A stretch of 64,000 nucleotides of DNA from Selaginella moellendorffii (Eukaryota > Streptophyta > Lycopodiopsida > Selaginellales > Selaginellaceae): NCBI RefSeq assembly GCF_000143415.4, contig NW_003314268.1:604128-668127 (forward strand), read 5' to 3'. Within the stretch, counting starts at the first letter, position 1, and each line of letters begins with the position of its first letter. Position numbers and translations under genes: made by a program. Under the pieces are notes generated by a model. The model searched no databases, was not told the origin of the DNA, and saw only the letters and a list, made by a program, of their open reading frames with translations. Shown piece by piece: positions 54,761-64,000 of the stretch.

Positions 54761-56233
54761 TTACGTCTCCTCGGCTTCGCAAAACCTCGCCTTTCGTCGC
54801 TGCACAATCTTCACAGGTTGCTCCCTCTCCCGGATTGTGGGAAACAGGCTCCGGCACTGGATCCGGGCCCCATTCACCAGTACCCAAGTCACGAACGAGA
54901 CGCTCGCGCAGAGAGACATCTTCCACAGCCACCCGGGTCCCGGCTGCCGGTTGTTTTCTACTTCCTCGTCCTTCGATCCTTTGGCCGCGGCTGCCTGTTG
55001 CTCGATCACTTTCCTTATTTCTAACTGCACCCTGTCTTCCAGGCTAGCTTTCTCTTCCTCGGACAGAGCTTCGTGACGATCCACCGAAGAAGAAGAAGAA
55101 GACTCCAACACTGTGGTGGAGTTGGAGTTGGAGTTGGAGTTTTCAGTGGCCACTGCCTGCTGCTGCTGCTTGCTCGCGAAGCTCTCGATCTGTTCCTTGG
55201 TGGTCCGTTCCCAGTTGCTGGAAGATGAGGAAGACGCTCCAGCGTGGTGAGGAGAGATCCTCTCCGGCGCCTCCGGCGATGATCGGTACGTAGTAGCTTG
55301 AGTTTGCTCCTCCTCGTCGTCTAACCGTGCGAGGCTTTTGTAGGCACTGTCGAGCCAAGCAGGCATTTCCGGAGAAAAGCTCTGCTCCATCACCTCAGCC
55401 TGGTTCATCGTCGATGAATCGAGCTGGCACCTCGTTCCACTCGAGAACATCATCCTGGGAGGAAGAAGGAGCTCTTCTTCCTCCACCGTTGGGAAAGCCA
55501 TTGGAGCCTTGCCTCGCCTCTCGCCATTCTCTTCCGGAGCCTTTCCTTTCTTCCTTCGCAGCTCTCTCTCCTCGATCTTGCTCAAGACACCATCTTCTCG
55601 CCTTCCCTGTTCTTCCATCTCATCCTCTCGCCTCCCCGTTTCTACAAACTCTCCTCCTCTATCCAAAGCTCCTCCTCCATCTCCTCCACCGCCACCATCT
55701 AAACCCCGATCTTCATCCAGAAACCATTCCACCTCCTCTATGTCCGAGATAAACTTGTTCTTGCTGGCAATTGGTGACGCACAAGTGATCATATTCTTTG
55801 GACTGGGTCGATCGCTGCTACTGCTACTGTTCTTCCCGGCGCTGGAGTTCACGCCCAAGACCTGTTCCAGATTCTTGCTAGAAGTGATCTCCGGCTCCAA
55901 GAACGAGCCTTTGATGAGATACGTCCTCGGTGTCTCGGACTCCATCTCCTTTGCCGGATAGCTCTTCTCGCACTTTTCCATCTCTTTCGCTGGAAGGATT
56001 GTCTCGCACTTCGGGCTGGGCGATTGAGAAGCGCACCTGGGAGTGGTGCCGCCGCTCCGGGAGCTCTCCCTGGCGGTGGCGCATCGGGATTTGGCCTTGC
56101 CGCCCGCCGCCGCGATCAATTTCGCCGCCTCGCTCTTGCTCTTGCGGAGCTCGCTCGTCCCCAGTGAAAGGATTGGATCGTCGCTACCTGCGGTGTAGAG
56201 ATTGGCGCCGGATTCCGGGTGCTTGCTCCTCAT
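54761..56233 (-). CDS. Unrecognised single-pass membrane protein
   Basis: 490 residues in one exon from the ATG at 56231-56233 (MRSKHPESGANLY); the open frame extends 75 codons upstream but without support. I do not recognise the family. The protein is mostly low-complexity and probably unstructured: Ser/Lys-rich start, Gly/Asp patch, Glu/Arg-rich stretch (EERELRRKKGKAPEENGERRG), poly-Ser and Asn-Ser repeats, then a charged helix (LEDRVQLEIRKVIEQQAAA). A single hydrophobic segment lies near residues 432-452 (WLWKMSLCASVSFVTWVLV), followed by about 35 basic residues. This looks like a tail-anchored or C-terminal-anchored protein with a large cytosolic part. A conserved short core may be MPAWLDSAYKSLARLDDEE. 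A telo-box-like AAACCCTAG lies at 56284. Confidence 0.6.
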   Translation of the reverse strand: MRSKHPESGANLYTAGSDDPILSLGTSELRKSKSEAAKLIAAAGGKAKSRCATARESSRSGGTTPRCASQSPSPKCETILPAKEMEKCEKSYPAKEMESETPRTYLIKGSFLEPEITSSKNLEQVLGVNSSAGKNSSSSSDRPSPKNMITCASPIASKNKFISDIEEVEWFLDEDRGLDGGGGGDGGGALDRGGEFVETGRREDEMEEQGRREDGVLSKIEERELRRKKGKAPEENGERRGKAPMAFPTVEEEELLLPPRMMFSSGTRCQLDSSTMNQAEVMEQSFSPEMPAWLDSAYKSLARLDDEEEQTQATTYRSSPEAPERISPHHAGASSSSSSNWERTTKEQIESFASKQQQQAVATENSNSNSNSTTVLESSSSSSVDRHEALSEEEKASLEDRVQLEIRKVIEQQAAAAKGSKDEEVENNRQPGPGWLWKMSLCASVSFVTWVLVNGARIQCRSLFPTIREREQPVKIVQRRKARFCEAEET

Positions 56234-57099
56234 TGGATCGATCGACGAGAAGAATGTGACGCGGACGCGAACTTTCCCCTTGTTCCTAGCAAGAAACCCT
56301 AGAAGTGTGTAAGCCCTATCAACAAGCGCGCCCCTTGAACCTGGGCCATGCAAAAGTGGACGGCGCGGATGTTGCCACGCAAGCAGCTCCAACGGCTTCG
56401 TTTTTACAAACACTTTTTTACGTGTAGCCTGATTGATTTTCCGTATATAACAAACCAATCAAATGGAGCTAAATTATTTAGTTGACATGTGGCGGATGAT
56501 GAACACGTAACGTATTTTCCTACTTTTCTGTGTGGGTGTCCAAACCATGTGAAATCGCTTGATGGATTTGAAAACCTCGATGTTGTGCCATCAGTCTTTA
56601 TGTGGAACACAGAAACACATCCTTGCAATCTTTCTTTCCATCGCTTTGGGAACTTGGGGAAAGTTTGTCCCTAATCCCGGGTTTTGAAGATCCAGGTAAT
56701 CGTGCGTTTGTATGATTTCCTAACTCAATGGTCTAGGCCTTCCCTAAATGGTTTCATAGCAATTGATGTTGTAGACAATGACTCCGATATGAGAGAGAGA
56801 CACAAGAATAGAAGCGTGAGTATGTTATCACAAACCATTCAATCTCAAAACCTGTAGAAGAAAAAGGCTGGAATTTTCGTGATAAATCTTAACTGTTAGA
56901 TTAGGATTTTTAGCATTCAGATGCTTAAAAACCAAAAAGTTTGCAAGTCAACAGTATTTTGAGACCACGCGGAATGACCCAGTCGCTTGATTGCGATTCA
57001 TATGACCCCTAGATCGAGCACGAGCTCGAATAGAGAATCCACACTTCAATCAATGCAAACGCAGTGATCGCGCTGGTGGTCTAATCCTCAATCTCTTCC
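56234..57099. other. Intergenic region upstream of the receptor kinase
   Basis: It holds the promoters of the minus-strand membrane-protein gene and the plus-strand kinase gene. One short frame (56489-56674) has no motif. Nothing else is seen. Confidence 0.5.
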
Positions 57100-59724
57100 A
57101 TGGGTTTGAGTGATCGTGGTAGGAATGGCAGCAATCTTCATCTTTTTCCTCTTTTAGTTCTAGTCGCAATTGGAGCTGCCGGCACTGCTCGAGCTTCCCA
57201 GTGCTACCACGTGAATCAGACCACGTCTTACAACAACGATGGCGGCTACTGGCAATATCCCCTCGACACCGACGGATTGAGCGGGCGCTACACGGGCTAC
57301 TGGTCCAACACCACTGACATCGAATTGGGCGACATCACATTCCAGCTCTGGTTCCTCACTTACGACGATCACAGCTTCACGCTCTCTCTCGTCGCCATGC
57401 GCGAGCCCACCCGGAAGTGGGATCTCTACAGGCCCGTAGTGCTGTGGACCGCCAACCGGGACAGGTACTTTGGAGAGGGCGCGACGCTCGACTTTGGCGC
57501 CGATGGAGAGCTCATCGTCCGGGAGAATGGGCTTACAGTGTGGTCGACCGGCACGGCCGGGAAGGGCGTCACGGCGATGTGCATCACCAATCTGGGCAAC
57601 CTCTTGCTGACAAACTCCACCGATCATATCATCTGGCAGAGCTTCGATTCTCCATCGGATACAATCTCCACGCAGGTGGCGTTCAAGCCCGGGAATCGCC
57701 TCGTCAGCTGGGCTTCCCCCAAGGATAGCAGCCAAGGATCGTACAGCCTCGCCATGGAGGAAAATCGCCTCGCCCTCTACTTCAACTCGGAGGTCTACTG
57801 GAGTTTCGAGAGTGATGGTGGGGATCCAGGAAGCAGTGACTTGTTTGCAGCAGTGTGCTGGCAGACGAATGGTCTCATGTCGCTCGATCTCCAGCGCAAT
57901 GCGTCCATGCCGGAGTACCAAGGGTTTCTGTCGGCGGAGTCGTGCCAGAGCTCGGCACCCGTGAAGAGATTCGAGCTGCTTCGTAATACCCAAAACTTCA
58001 CGTATGGAACCTTCCTCAAGCTCAACACCATGGGCGATCTCACCGTCTACACCTGGAACACCACGGGTGACTACTGGTACGCTGCGTTTAACCTCTCGAG
58101 CAACTTCAGCTGCTTCCTCCCTCAAGCTCAAGAGTGTGGCCCATACGGGATCTGCAACAAAGGGGACGGGCAATGCTGCCCTGGTTCTCTCAATTACCAG
58201 GGTGGTGTTTGCGGTGCTAGGAGGCCTCTGCCGCTTGATCCCAGAAGATGTGAGCCCCATGAGATTGTGCGAATGGAAGGAGTGGACTACTTCTCTACCA
58301 ACTTTAGCACGGAACTGCCCGTGGTGGACGAAAGCGAGTGCCGTAGGAGATGCGAGGTCAATTGCTCGTGTATGGCTGCGTTTTTCAAGGAGAAGTCGTG
58401 TTTCCAGACGCACGAGCCCATCCAGTCCATGATAACAGGGGAATACACGGGTCTTCTCAAGGTGGCAAAGACTAGCGTGGAAAATTATGGAAATCAGACT
58501 CTGGTGTATCGAGTGGCTTTGCCGGTGCTGCTGCCAGCATTGGTGTTGCTTGTGGCGCTTCTGGCTTGGATCTGCTGGAAGAAGTCTTTGGAGAAAGCTG
58601 GCGGGGAATCAGACAAGGAGGAGGAAGAGTTGGAGATGTCCTTGCGGGATTGCATGCCCAGGAGATTCACTTACAAGGAGCTGGAGCAAATCACTGGGGG
58701 TTTTAGCAAGTGTCTGGGACAAGGTGGATACGGAAGTGTTTACCGAGGAAGCCTAGAAGACGGTAACCAGGTTGCCGTCAAGAAGCTCCAGGGCTCGAAT
58801 CAAACCAGCCGGGATTTCTATGCGGAAGTGGCGAGCCTTGCAAGGACGAATCACTTGAACCTGGTGAAGTTCATGGGATTTTGTGCCGAGGGGCCAAGGA
58901 AACGCTTGCTCGTTTATGAGTTCGTGCCAAATGGCTCTCTGGAGAAATGGATCTTTGGCGATGATGGTGGCGATGATAGTTCTCCTCAACAACAGGATGG
59001 ATCGGGTGGCTTGTCGTGGGACTTCAAGTTCCGGATTGCCGTTGGCACAGCTCAAGGATTGTGTTACTTGCACGAGGAGTGTGCGGAGAAAATTATTCAC
59101 CTGGATCTCAAGCCGGAGAACGTTCTCGTAGACATCGGATTCGTGCCAAAGATTGCCGACTTTGGGCTGTCCAAACTCATGAATCGCGAGGTGACATACC
59201 TGCAAATGACGAGCATGCGAGGAACTCCGGGCTATCTTGCTCCGGAATACTTGCAAGTCGGGACAATCACTGAAAAGAGCGACGTTTACAGCTTTGGAGT
59301 GTTGCTGCTGGAGATCATCACCGGATGCAGAAACAAGTACATGTCAAGCGATTACCTTAGAAGCTTTTCACTCGGTGGTTTTTCACGCCAGAAAAGTTTC
59401 ACGAAGTCAATCAGCAAAACACGGAAGAACTTATACAACTGTGATGGTGGACCTTCAGGAGGAGTTGCTGATAAGTACCAAGAAGCTGGGATGGAGAGAT
59501 TGAAAGCAGTAGCATATTTGTGCGTGCAAGATGATCCCGACCTCCGGCCCTCGATGAGCACTGCTCTGAAAATGATGGAAGGACTAATTGAGCTACCAGA
59601 GACGCCACCTCTGTCGAGCTTGCATTTTTTCCTTGGCTATCGATCCAAGGTGAAGCTGCCATCGAGTTCCACGTCCAAGAGCATGTTTTCACTCAGCTCG
59701 GTGGATGAAACTTCAACTTTGTGA
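57100..59724 (+). CDS. G-type lectin S-receptor-like Ser/Thr kinase (non-RD)
   Basis: 874 residues, no intron. It is a plasma-membrane receptor kinase. Order: signal peptide about 13-33; B-lectin domain about 75-215 (VVLWTANRD, LLLTNSTDHIIWQSFDSPSDT); EGF-like CGPYGICNKGDGQCC (about 346-362); PAN/apple region with CRRRCEVNCSCMAAFFKEKSC (about 412-432); TM about 473-494 (LPVLLPALVLLVALLAWICW); kinase about 522-830. Kinase motifs: GQGGYGSV, VAVKK (Lys near 560), catalytic HLDLKPEN (667-674), DFG (687), APEY (713), DVYSFGVLLLEI. The residue before the catalytic Asp is Leu, so it is a non-RD kinase, a class often found in immune receptors. All catalytic residues are present, so it should be active. 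An extra Ser/Lys-rich insert (about 755-790) separates subdomains IX and XI. The ligand is unknown. Confidence 0.92.
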   Translation: MGLSDRGRNGSNLHLFPLLVLVAIGAAGTARASQCYHVNQTTSYNNDGGYWQYPLDTDGLSGRYTGYWSNTTDIELGDITFQLWFLTYDDHSFTLSLVAMREPTRKWDLYRPVVLWTANRDRYFGEGATLDFGADGELIVRENGLTVWSTGTAGKGVTAMCITNLGNLLLTNSTDHIIWQSFDSPSDTISTQVAFKPGNRLVSWASPKDSSQGSYSLAMEENRLALYFNSEVYWSFESDGGDPGSSDLFAAVCWQTNGLMSLDLQRNASMPEYQGFLSAESCQSSAPVKRFELLRNTQNFTYGTFLKLNTMGDLTVYTWNTTGDYWYAAFNLSSNFSCFLPQAQECGPYGICNKGDGQCCPGSLNYQGGVCGARRPLPLDPRRCEPHEIVRMEGVDYFSTNFSTELPVVDESECRRRCEVNCSCMAAFFKEKSCFQTHEPIQSMITGEYTGLLKVAKTSVENYGNQTLVYRVALPVLLPALVLLVALLAWICWKKSLEKAGGESDKEEEELEMSLRDCMPRRFTYKELEQITGGFSKCLGQGGYGSVYRGSLEDGNQVAVKKLQGSNQTSRDFYAEVASLARTNHLNLVKFMGFCAEGPRKRLLVYEFVPNGSLEKWIFGDDGGDDSSPQQQDGSGGLSWDFKFRIAVGTAQGLCYLHEECAEKIIHLDLKPENVLVDIGFVPKIADFGLSKLMNREVTYLQMTSMRGTPGYLAPEYLQVGTITEKSDVYSFGVLLLEIITGCRNKYMSSDYLRSFSLGGFSRQKSFTKSISKTRKNLYNCDGGPSGGVADKYQEAGMERLKAVAYLCVQDDPDLRPSMSTALKMMEGLIELPETPPLSSLHFFLGYRSKVKLPSSSTSKSMFSLSSVDETSTL

Positions 59725-60309
59725 TGAATGATAATATGCAAATGAATATATAAATTTATATATAGATAATTAAGAGCATCAATCAAGGTCACCTGTTTAT
59801 TATTTAAATTTTTATATATTTATGTTCGCTCATATACATTTTATGCAAACTTTTCGCTTGGACCATGCATGATACATATTAATATTTTATGTATATTTTG
59901 ATGTGTATATGATATAATTATTATATATAAGACTTTTGTGGTGCATTGAGTTGCAGCAACACTTGGTTTGCTTTTTTATCTGATTTTTTATGCTGGAATG
60001 ATCTACTGTTTATTTAATCTGTTTTGAGTAGTCAATATTAAATCCCATTATTAGTTGTATTTTTTATTTTTTATTTGAATATGGTTTTGTAGGAGAATTT
60101 TTTATTTACTCATGATTTTCTATAGGTGATTTTTCTCGTAAAATATATATTATGTTATATTATATATTACAAAATAAAATTTCTCAGGATATGAGAATAG
60201 GTATCTTAATTACACGGTTTAGACCCAAGGTAAGACATAATTTAACTGGTAAATTTAAATTACAGGCATCACAACTAGAATTTATTAATATTTGATAACC
60301 TGTGGTATT
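59725..60309. other. A+T-rich 3' flank of the kinase gene
   Basis: No gene is seen. The boundary with the Helitron relic is not defined. Confidence 0.4.
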
Positions 60310-61790
60310 TGATATGTAAAGAATAAAATTGGTGGGTATTGCATTGTAGCAATGCTTGGTTTGTTTTTGTTTTTCAATATTTTTTATTATGATATATAAT
60401 TTGTTATGATCTGTCCAGTATGCAAGTGCTATTCCTGCTTTTGTAAATATTTTATCTTTTATCCATATATGATCTATTAGTTTCTTATTATGAGTATTTT
60501 CTTTTATTATTTGTATTTATGTTTCTTTCTCCATTATTGTTTAAAGTGTGTTTTGCTTCTTCTTTTGATAGTCAATATTGAAATCTCTTGTAATTAATTT
60601 TTTATAATTATCTATTTTTTGTATACATTTTGTAGTTCTTTTATGAATATTTGTGTATTTCTTCCAGATTTTCTATATAAATTTATTATCTGTAATTATT
60701 ATTTTATTTCTAGTGATATATATGACATTGCCATTATTTCTGTTTTAAAATGTTCTACTTTTTCTGTTTTTTAGTCATTTGTATGCAATATTTCTATATG
60801 TCGGTGTTGTTTCTGTATATATGATTTATATTTATTAAAATATAAATCCTTGTGCCCATGATTATATTGGAAATTGGGTTCTACTTATAACATAATTTTT
60901 GTTTTTTGTAATATTTATTATTCTTGTTATGTGTTTTTAAACTTGTGTCCAGTTTTTTTATTCTTTTGCTTCACTATTATATTTATTCTTTAGCTATTTT
61001 TTACCTATTTTATATTGGGAATTCTATCCATATTATTTGTTCTTCTTTGATCTGGGTTACATCTTGTAATACTCCATCTGCTGCATTTACTAATCCATCT
61101 TCTTTTTTTATATTTGTGTTATTTCAATTGCCATTTTCTTTTTCAAATGTAATATTTTATATAGTTCTTGTGTTTTTCTTGTGTCATCTGGTATCCTGAA
61201 ATGTGTAAGACAGGAGTTTCCATGTTTGTCTTGTGTTTCTATAATTATATCTATATCTTGTATGTGTTGTATTATTTTTTGTTATGTTCTCTTACTTGTT
61301 CATTAGTTGCAAATATGGAATAATATTCTGTGCTATATGTATTTTTGGTGACTTGTTTATTTATATATTCTAGCTCTATATTTTTTTGTTCTCCCATTTT
61401 TTATTATTCTTAAAACTTTAATAAAGATTGTATCTTCTTTTTGCCTCATTATTTCAGTGAGTTCATAGATTTTAAATTTGTTTTTCCATGGGTGGTGTAT
61501 GAAGACATCATTTTTAGGTCCATATGTTTTTATTTCATAAACTGGTGCTTGAAATGTAGAATTTAATTGATAGAAATCACCTGTAAAAATACAATCCATC
61601 CCACAAAATTTTATTCCACATATTGTTTTGAAGCTTTCATATCTTCTATTTATATATGGTAGCATTTTTATACTTACCATTGATATTGCATCTATTACTA
61701 AGCATTTTATTGTTGAAAACTTTCTCTTATATTTATCTAATGTATCATTTGTTAATGTAATTTGATGTTGTTTTGATACTTCTAGTCAAA
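60310..61790 (-). pseudogene. Helitron relic: PIF1 helicase followed by EEP endonuclease
   Basis: On the minus strand 61790-60980 reads as the PIF1-type helicase of Helitrons. It has KCLVIDAISMVSIKML (Walker B, usual DE changed to DA), GDFYQL (61567-61584), ELTEIMRQKEDTIF, then after one frameshift near 61395 IFATNEQVREHNKK, and further on GLVNAADG and IIWIEF. After a broken stretch, 60720-60310 reads in one frame with two stops as the end of an exonuclease-endonuclease-phosphatase domain: TRDFNIDY (60562-60591), LIDHIW (60463-60480) and YWTDHNKLYI (about 60391-60420). These are the DFN, DHI and SDH blocks that form the metal site. Helicase followed by EEP is the order known from Helentrons. 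The Rep/HUH domain and ends were not found. Motif recognition is from memory and the copy is dead. Confidence 0.7.
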
Positions 61791-63390
61791 ATGCAAAAGT
61801 TAAATGTATTGTTGAATAAGTTATTTTTCCTATAAGTGATGTTATTTGTGAGTGTTGTTGTGGATTTCTGTGTGCTTCAAAATCTAGAGCCAGTAAGAGA
61901 AGCACTACAAAATTTCAAAGTTATACCAATAGATATTTGTATTATAGAAAAAGCAATTGATAAATAGATAAAAGAGAAGTGTATCTATTTCTAGTTGTTA
62001 GTGATTTTCATATTGCTGAATTATTTGGTGTCTTAAAATGGACAATAATATTTACAACCCTATGGGATTTGAAGATAAATAAAGGGCAATCTTTTCTAAG
62101 AACTCTATAACTATAGACCCTTCAACCAAATTATAAATTTTATCCATCATTGTATCATGCATTGTAGCTCTACATTCCATCATGTCATTTGATATAATAG
62201 AACCAATTATTGTAGCTGATTTATGAGGGATGGAATGCCCTTTACACTTTGCACAAACAATAAAACCATATTCTCTCTCCTCTAAAAACTTTCAACTTGA
62301 GTGAGGCTTTACTGGTTATCAGGGATGAAATATCCACTAATCTGTATAATTGAAAGGAAATATAAATAGTTTACATTACCTTGTCTTTAGAAGTGAGGCC
62401 ATGGTGTGTTTTATAAACTTCATTGAGCCTTTAAATTTCTTTTGAATCAACTAGTGGCAAAAATAAAGTATTTTCAAGTGTTGCTAAATCACCCAATACA
62501 CTCACGCTTTTCATAATATTAAAAAAGTAAGAACTTTGGCATGTATCCAACATATAGATTTGCTACAATATAATGATACTGCTCTTCATGTTCTAGATGC
62601 ATATAAAGCTGTGAACAACATCTTAGAAATGAAAAACTAAATAGGAAAAAATATTACCATAGTCACATCCAAAAGATTATTAGAAGAAGTAATTTTTTTT
62701 AAGGGAAAACACCAATGTTGGCATGTATAACTTGTGGATAAACTCTAGCAGCCATTAAAGATGATATAGAAGCACCTCTAGTTGGTTGTAATCTTAGTTT
62801 AACATCAAAATCATTATAATTTGAATGATAGAAGAATATGTAACATAAAGAACTTTTTCTAAAGTTCCATGGTGGTAAATTGGGTTTTTCTGTTGTTCAA
62901 CCCATTTGAAGGAAGAGAATTATAATCTTGTTAATTTTTAAAGAGTAAGTTATTAAGTGAGAAGCATTTGCCAACTATAAACCTATCACATAATCACTCA
63001 CACACAGATGAATTGCCATATACAGTTAAAGTTTGCAAACCATGCATATCTGTACAATCCATTATATAAGTTAGGTATTTTACACTTTTCAGAGTTTATT
63101 TTGCAAGATGAACTTTGTGATGCAATAGTGGCTTTTAGGATTTAACTTTGTCCTTTTTGCTTGTGAAACTACAAAACCAAAAAGAAATAAAAAAGAGTAA
63201 AACCAAACCTTCATGGGAATTTCTTTTGGTTGATAAATCTTTAGTGGATGACAACTAAAAAATATCCATAGCACTATCCAACATGATTGATTAAACAGAA
63301 TTACCTCTAGTTAATTTATACTAGTAAAAAGAGCCAAAAATTAAAATCCAGAGCCAAAACACAAACTCATTTTGTAAGCCAAGTAAAAGT
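61791..63390. other. A+T-rich region, possibly the rest of the Helitron
   Basis: A minus-strand stretch at about 62060-62290 stays open and reads YGFIVCAKCKGHSIPH...MMECRATMHDTMMDKIYNLVEG, with a CxxC pair. It could be a piece of a Helitron-encoded zinc-binding or replication-protein-A-like domain, but this is a guess. Nothing else is recognised. Confidence 0.3.
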
Positions 63391-63940
63391 CAATTAGATC
63401 TTAGACGTTCATAGACATTGTCAAAAGGCTCTGTGTTTGAGAATATTCCCCAGCACAGCATCGTCTCTATTACAGGGATGGAATACTGCACCCTATTGAG
63501 ACGAAATACAGCCAATTAAGAAGATCCATTTAGCCTCATCTCCCAAAACATCTCCAAAGATTCCTCACTTCTTCCATTTCTGAGTGTAGCAAGAGAGGAT
63601 CAAGTTCTAGGATATGATATCATGATGATTCCATCCACAGATCCTGGAACATTAGTAAGTCTCCACATCAAATGTACATGGAGATTAATGGGTTTCTATG
63701 GTGTTCTTGTTTACTAGTGTCTCCCACAATCTGGGAGAGAAGAGACTTGGCTTGTGGCAAATTCCCTATAACAGCACAAGCATCAATCATTGATAGTAGC
63801 TGAAATCATTGAGCTTGATACCAATTTGATCCATGAACCTGGAAACTTTGAGAGCCTTGCAATTGCCATTTTGGACGTAGACCCCAATCAATATATTGTA
63901 AGTTAAAGTGTTTCTTTGGCTTATGCTCCAAAAGTACAAG
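63390..63940 (-). pseudogene. PPR gene remnant
   Basis: On the minus strand from about 63940: NTLTYNILIGVYVQNGN...KVSRFMDQIGIKLND, then a frame change to MIDACAVIGNLPQAKSLL and NPLISMYI, then HDIIS(stop)NLILSCYTQ, a further frame change and NGRSEESLEMFWEMRLNG. These are consecutive P/L/S-type PPR motifs, with at least two frameshifts and nonsense codons (one where relatives have Trp). It differs from the 31-residue S arrays of the three intact genes in the window. It may continue past the window edge. Confidence 0.75.
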
Positions 63941-64000
63941 CTCACAATTATTACAAACTATAATCTAATTAATCAAAAATTATAAACATGTTTAAGATTA

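Noticed and set aside
60310-62300. Integrated giant-virus fragment
   Set aside because: PIF1 helicases occur in such viruses, but the adjoining EEP domain in this order is the Helentron arrangement; no capsid or other viral gene is seen.
1-64000. CRISPR array or bacterial operons
   Set aside because: No short regular repeats with unique spacers; genes have spliceosomal introns and plant families.

Overview
The window looks like nuclear DNA of a lycophyte, most likely Selaginella (S. moellendorffii or a close relative). The reasons are very short spliceosomal introns (about 50-125 nt), intron-less PPR genes built from 31-residue S-type repeats, compact G+C-rich genes set in A+T-rich transposon deserts, and chromodomain Ty3/gypsy elements. 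The species call is inference; no database was searched. One assembly gap (159 N) lies at 21023-21181.

Layout. 1-20500 is an old, A+T-rich transposon graveyard: a solo LTR (829-1938), the 5' end of a gypsy element (2450-3304), a 96-bp minisatellite (7551-8045), a gypsy pol fragment (8215-9363), a diverged chromovirus end (9364-15330) that carries a precisely nested solo LTR (10889-12028, TSD CACAT), and a Mutator-like transposase relic (about 18220-18800). 20506-34677 is one Ty3/gypsy chromovirus on the minus strand (TSD CTAAA). Into its 3' untranslated region a second, non-coding LTR retrotransposon has inserted (21935-28577, TSD CCTAC). With the insert removed the chromovirus is about 7.5 kb and still shows LTRs, PBS, gag, protease, RT, RNase H, integrase, chromodomain and PPT. 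It is dead (at least eight nonsense codons and one frameshift), yet two breaks in the integrase/chromodomain region are exact GT-AG introns.

37317-59724 is the gene island: PPR protein (-), CTR/COPT copper transporter (+, divergent from the PPR gene), GeBP/storekeeper-type DNA-binding protein (+), second PPR protein (+), two-exon cytochrome P450 (-), a 4.6-kb A+T-rich gap, third PPR protein (-), five-exon Golgi pectin-methyltransferase-like protein (+), an unrecognised single-pass membrane protein (-, convergent) and a G-type lectin receptor kinase (+). The genes do not form a pathway. The three PPR genes fit a lineage with heavy organellar C-to-U editing. The copper transporter has five GTAC cores in 81 bp of its upstream region, which suggests SPL7/CRR1-type copper-deficiency control.

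59725-64000 is again A+T-rich. It holds a degenerate Helitron-type protein (PIF1 helicase followed by an EEP endonuclease, the Helentron order) and a broken PPR pseudogene. No rRNA, tRNA gene or CRISPR array was seen.
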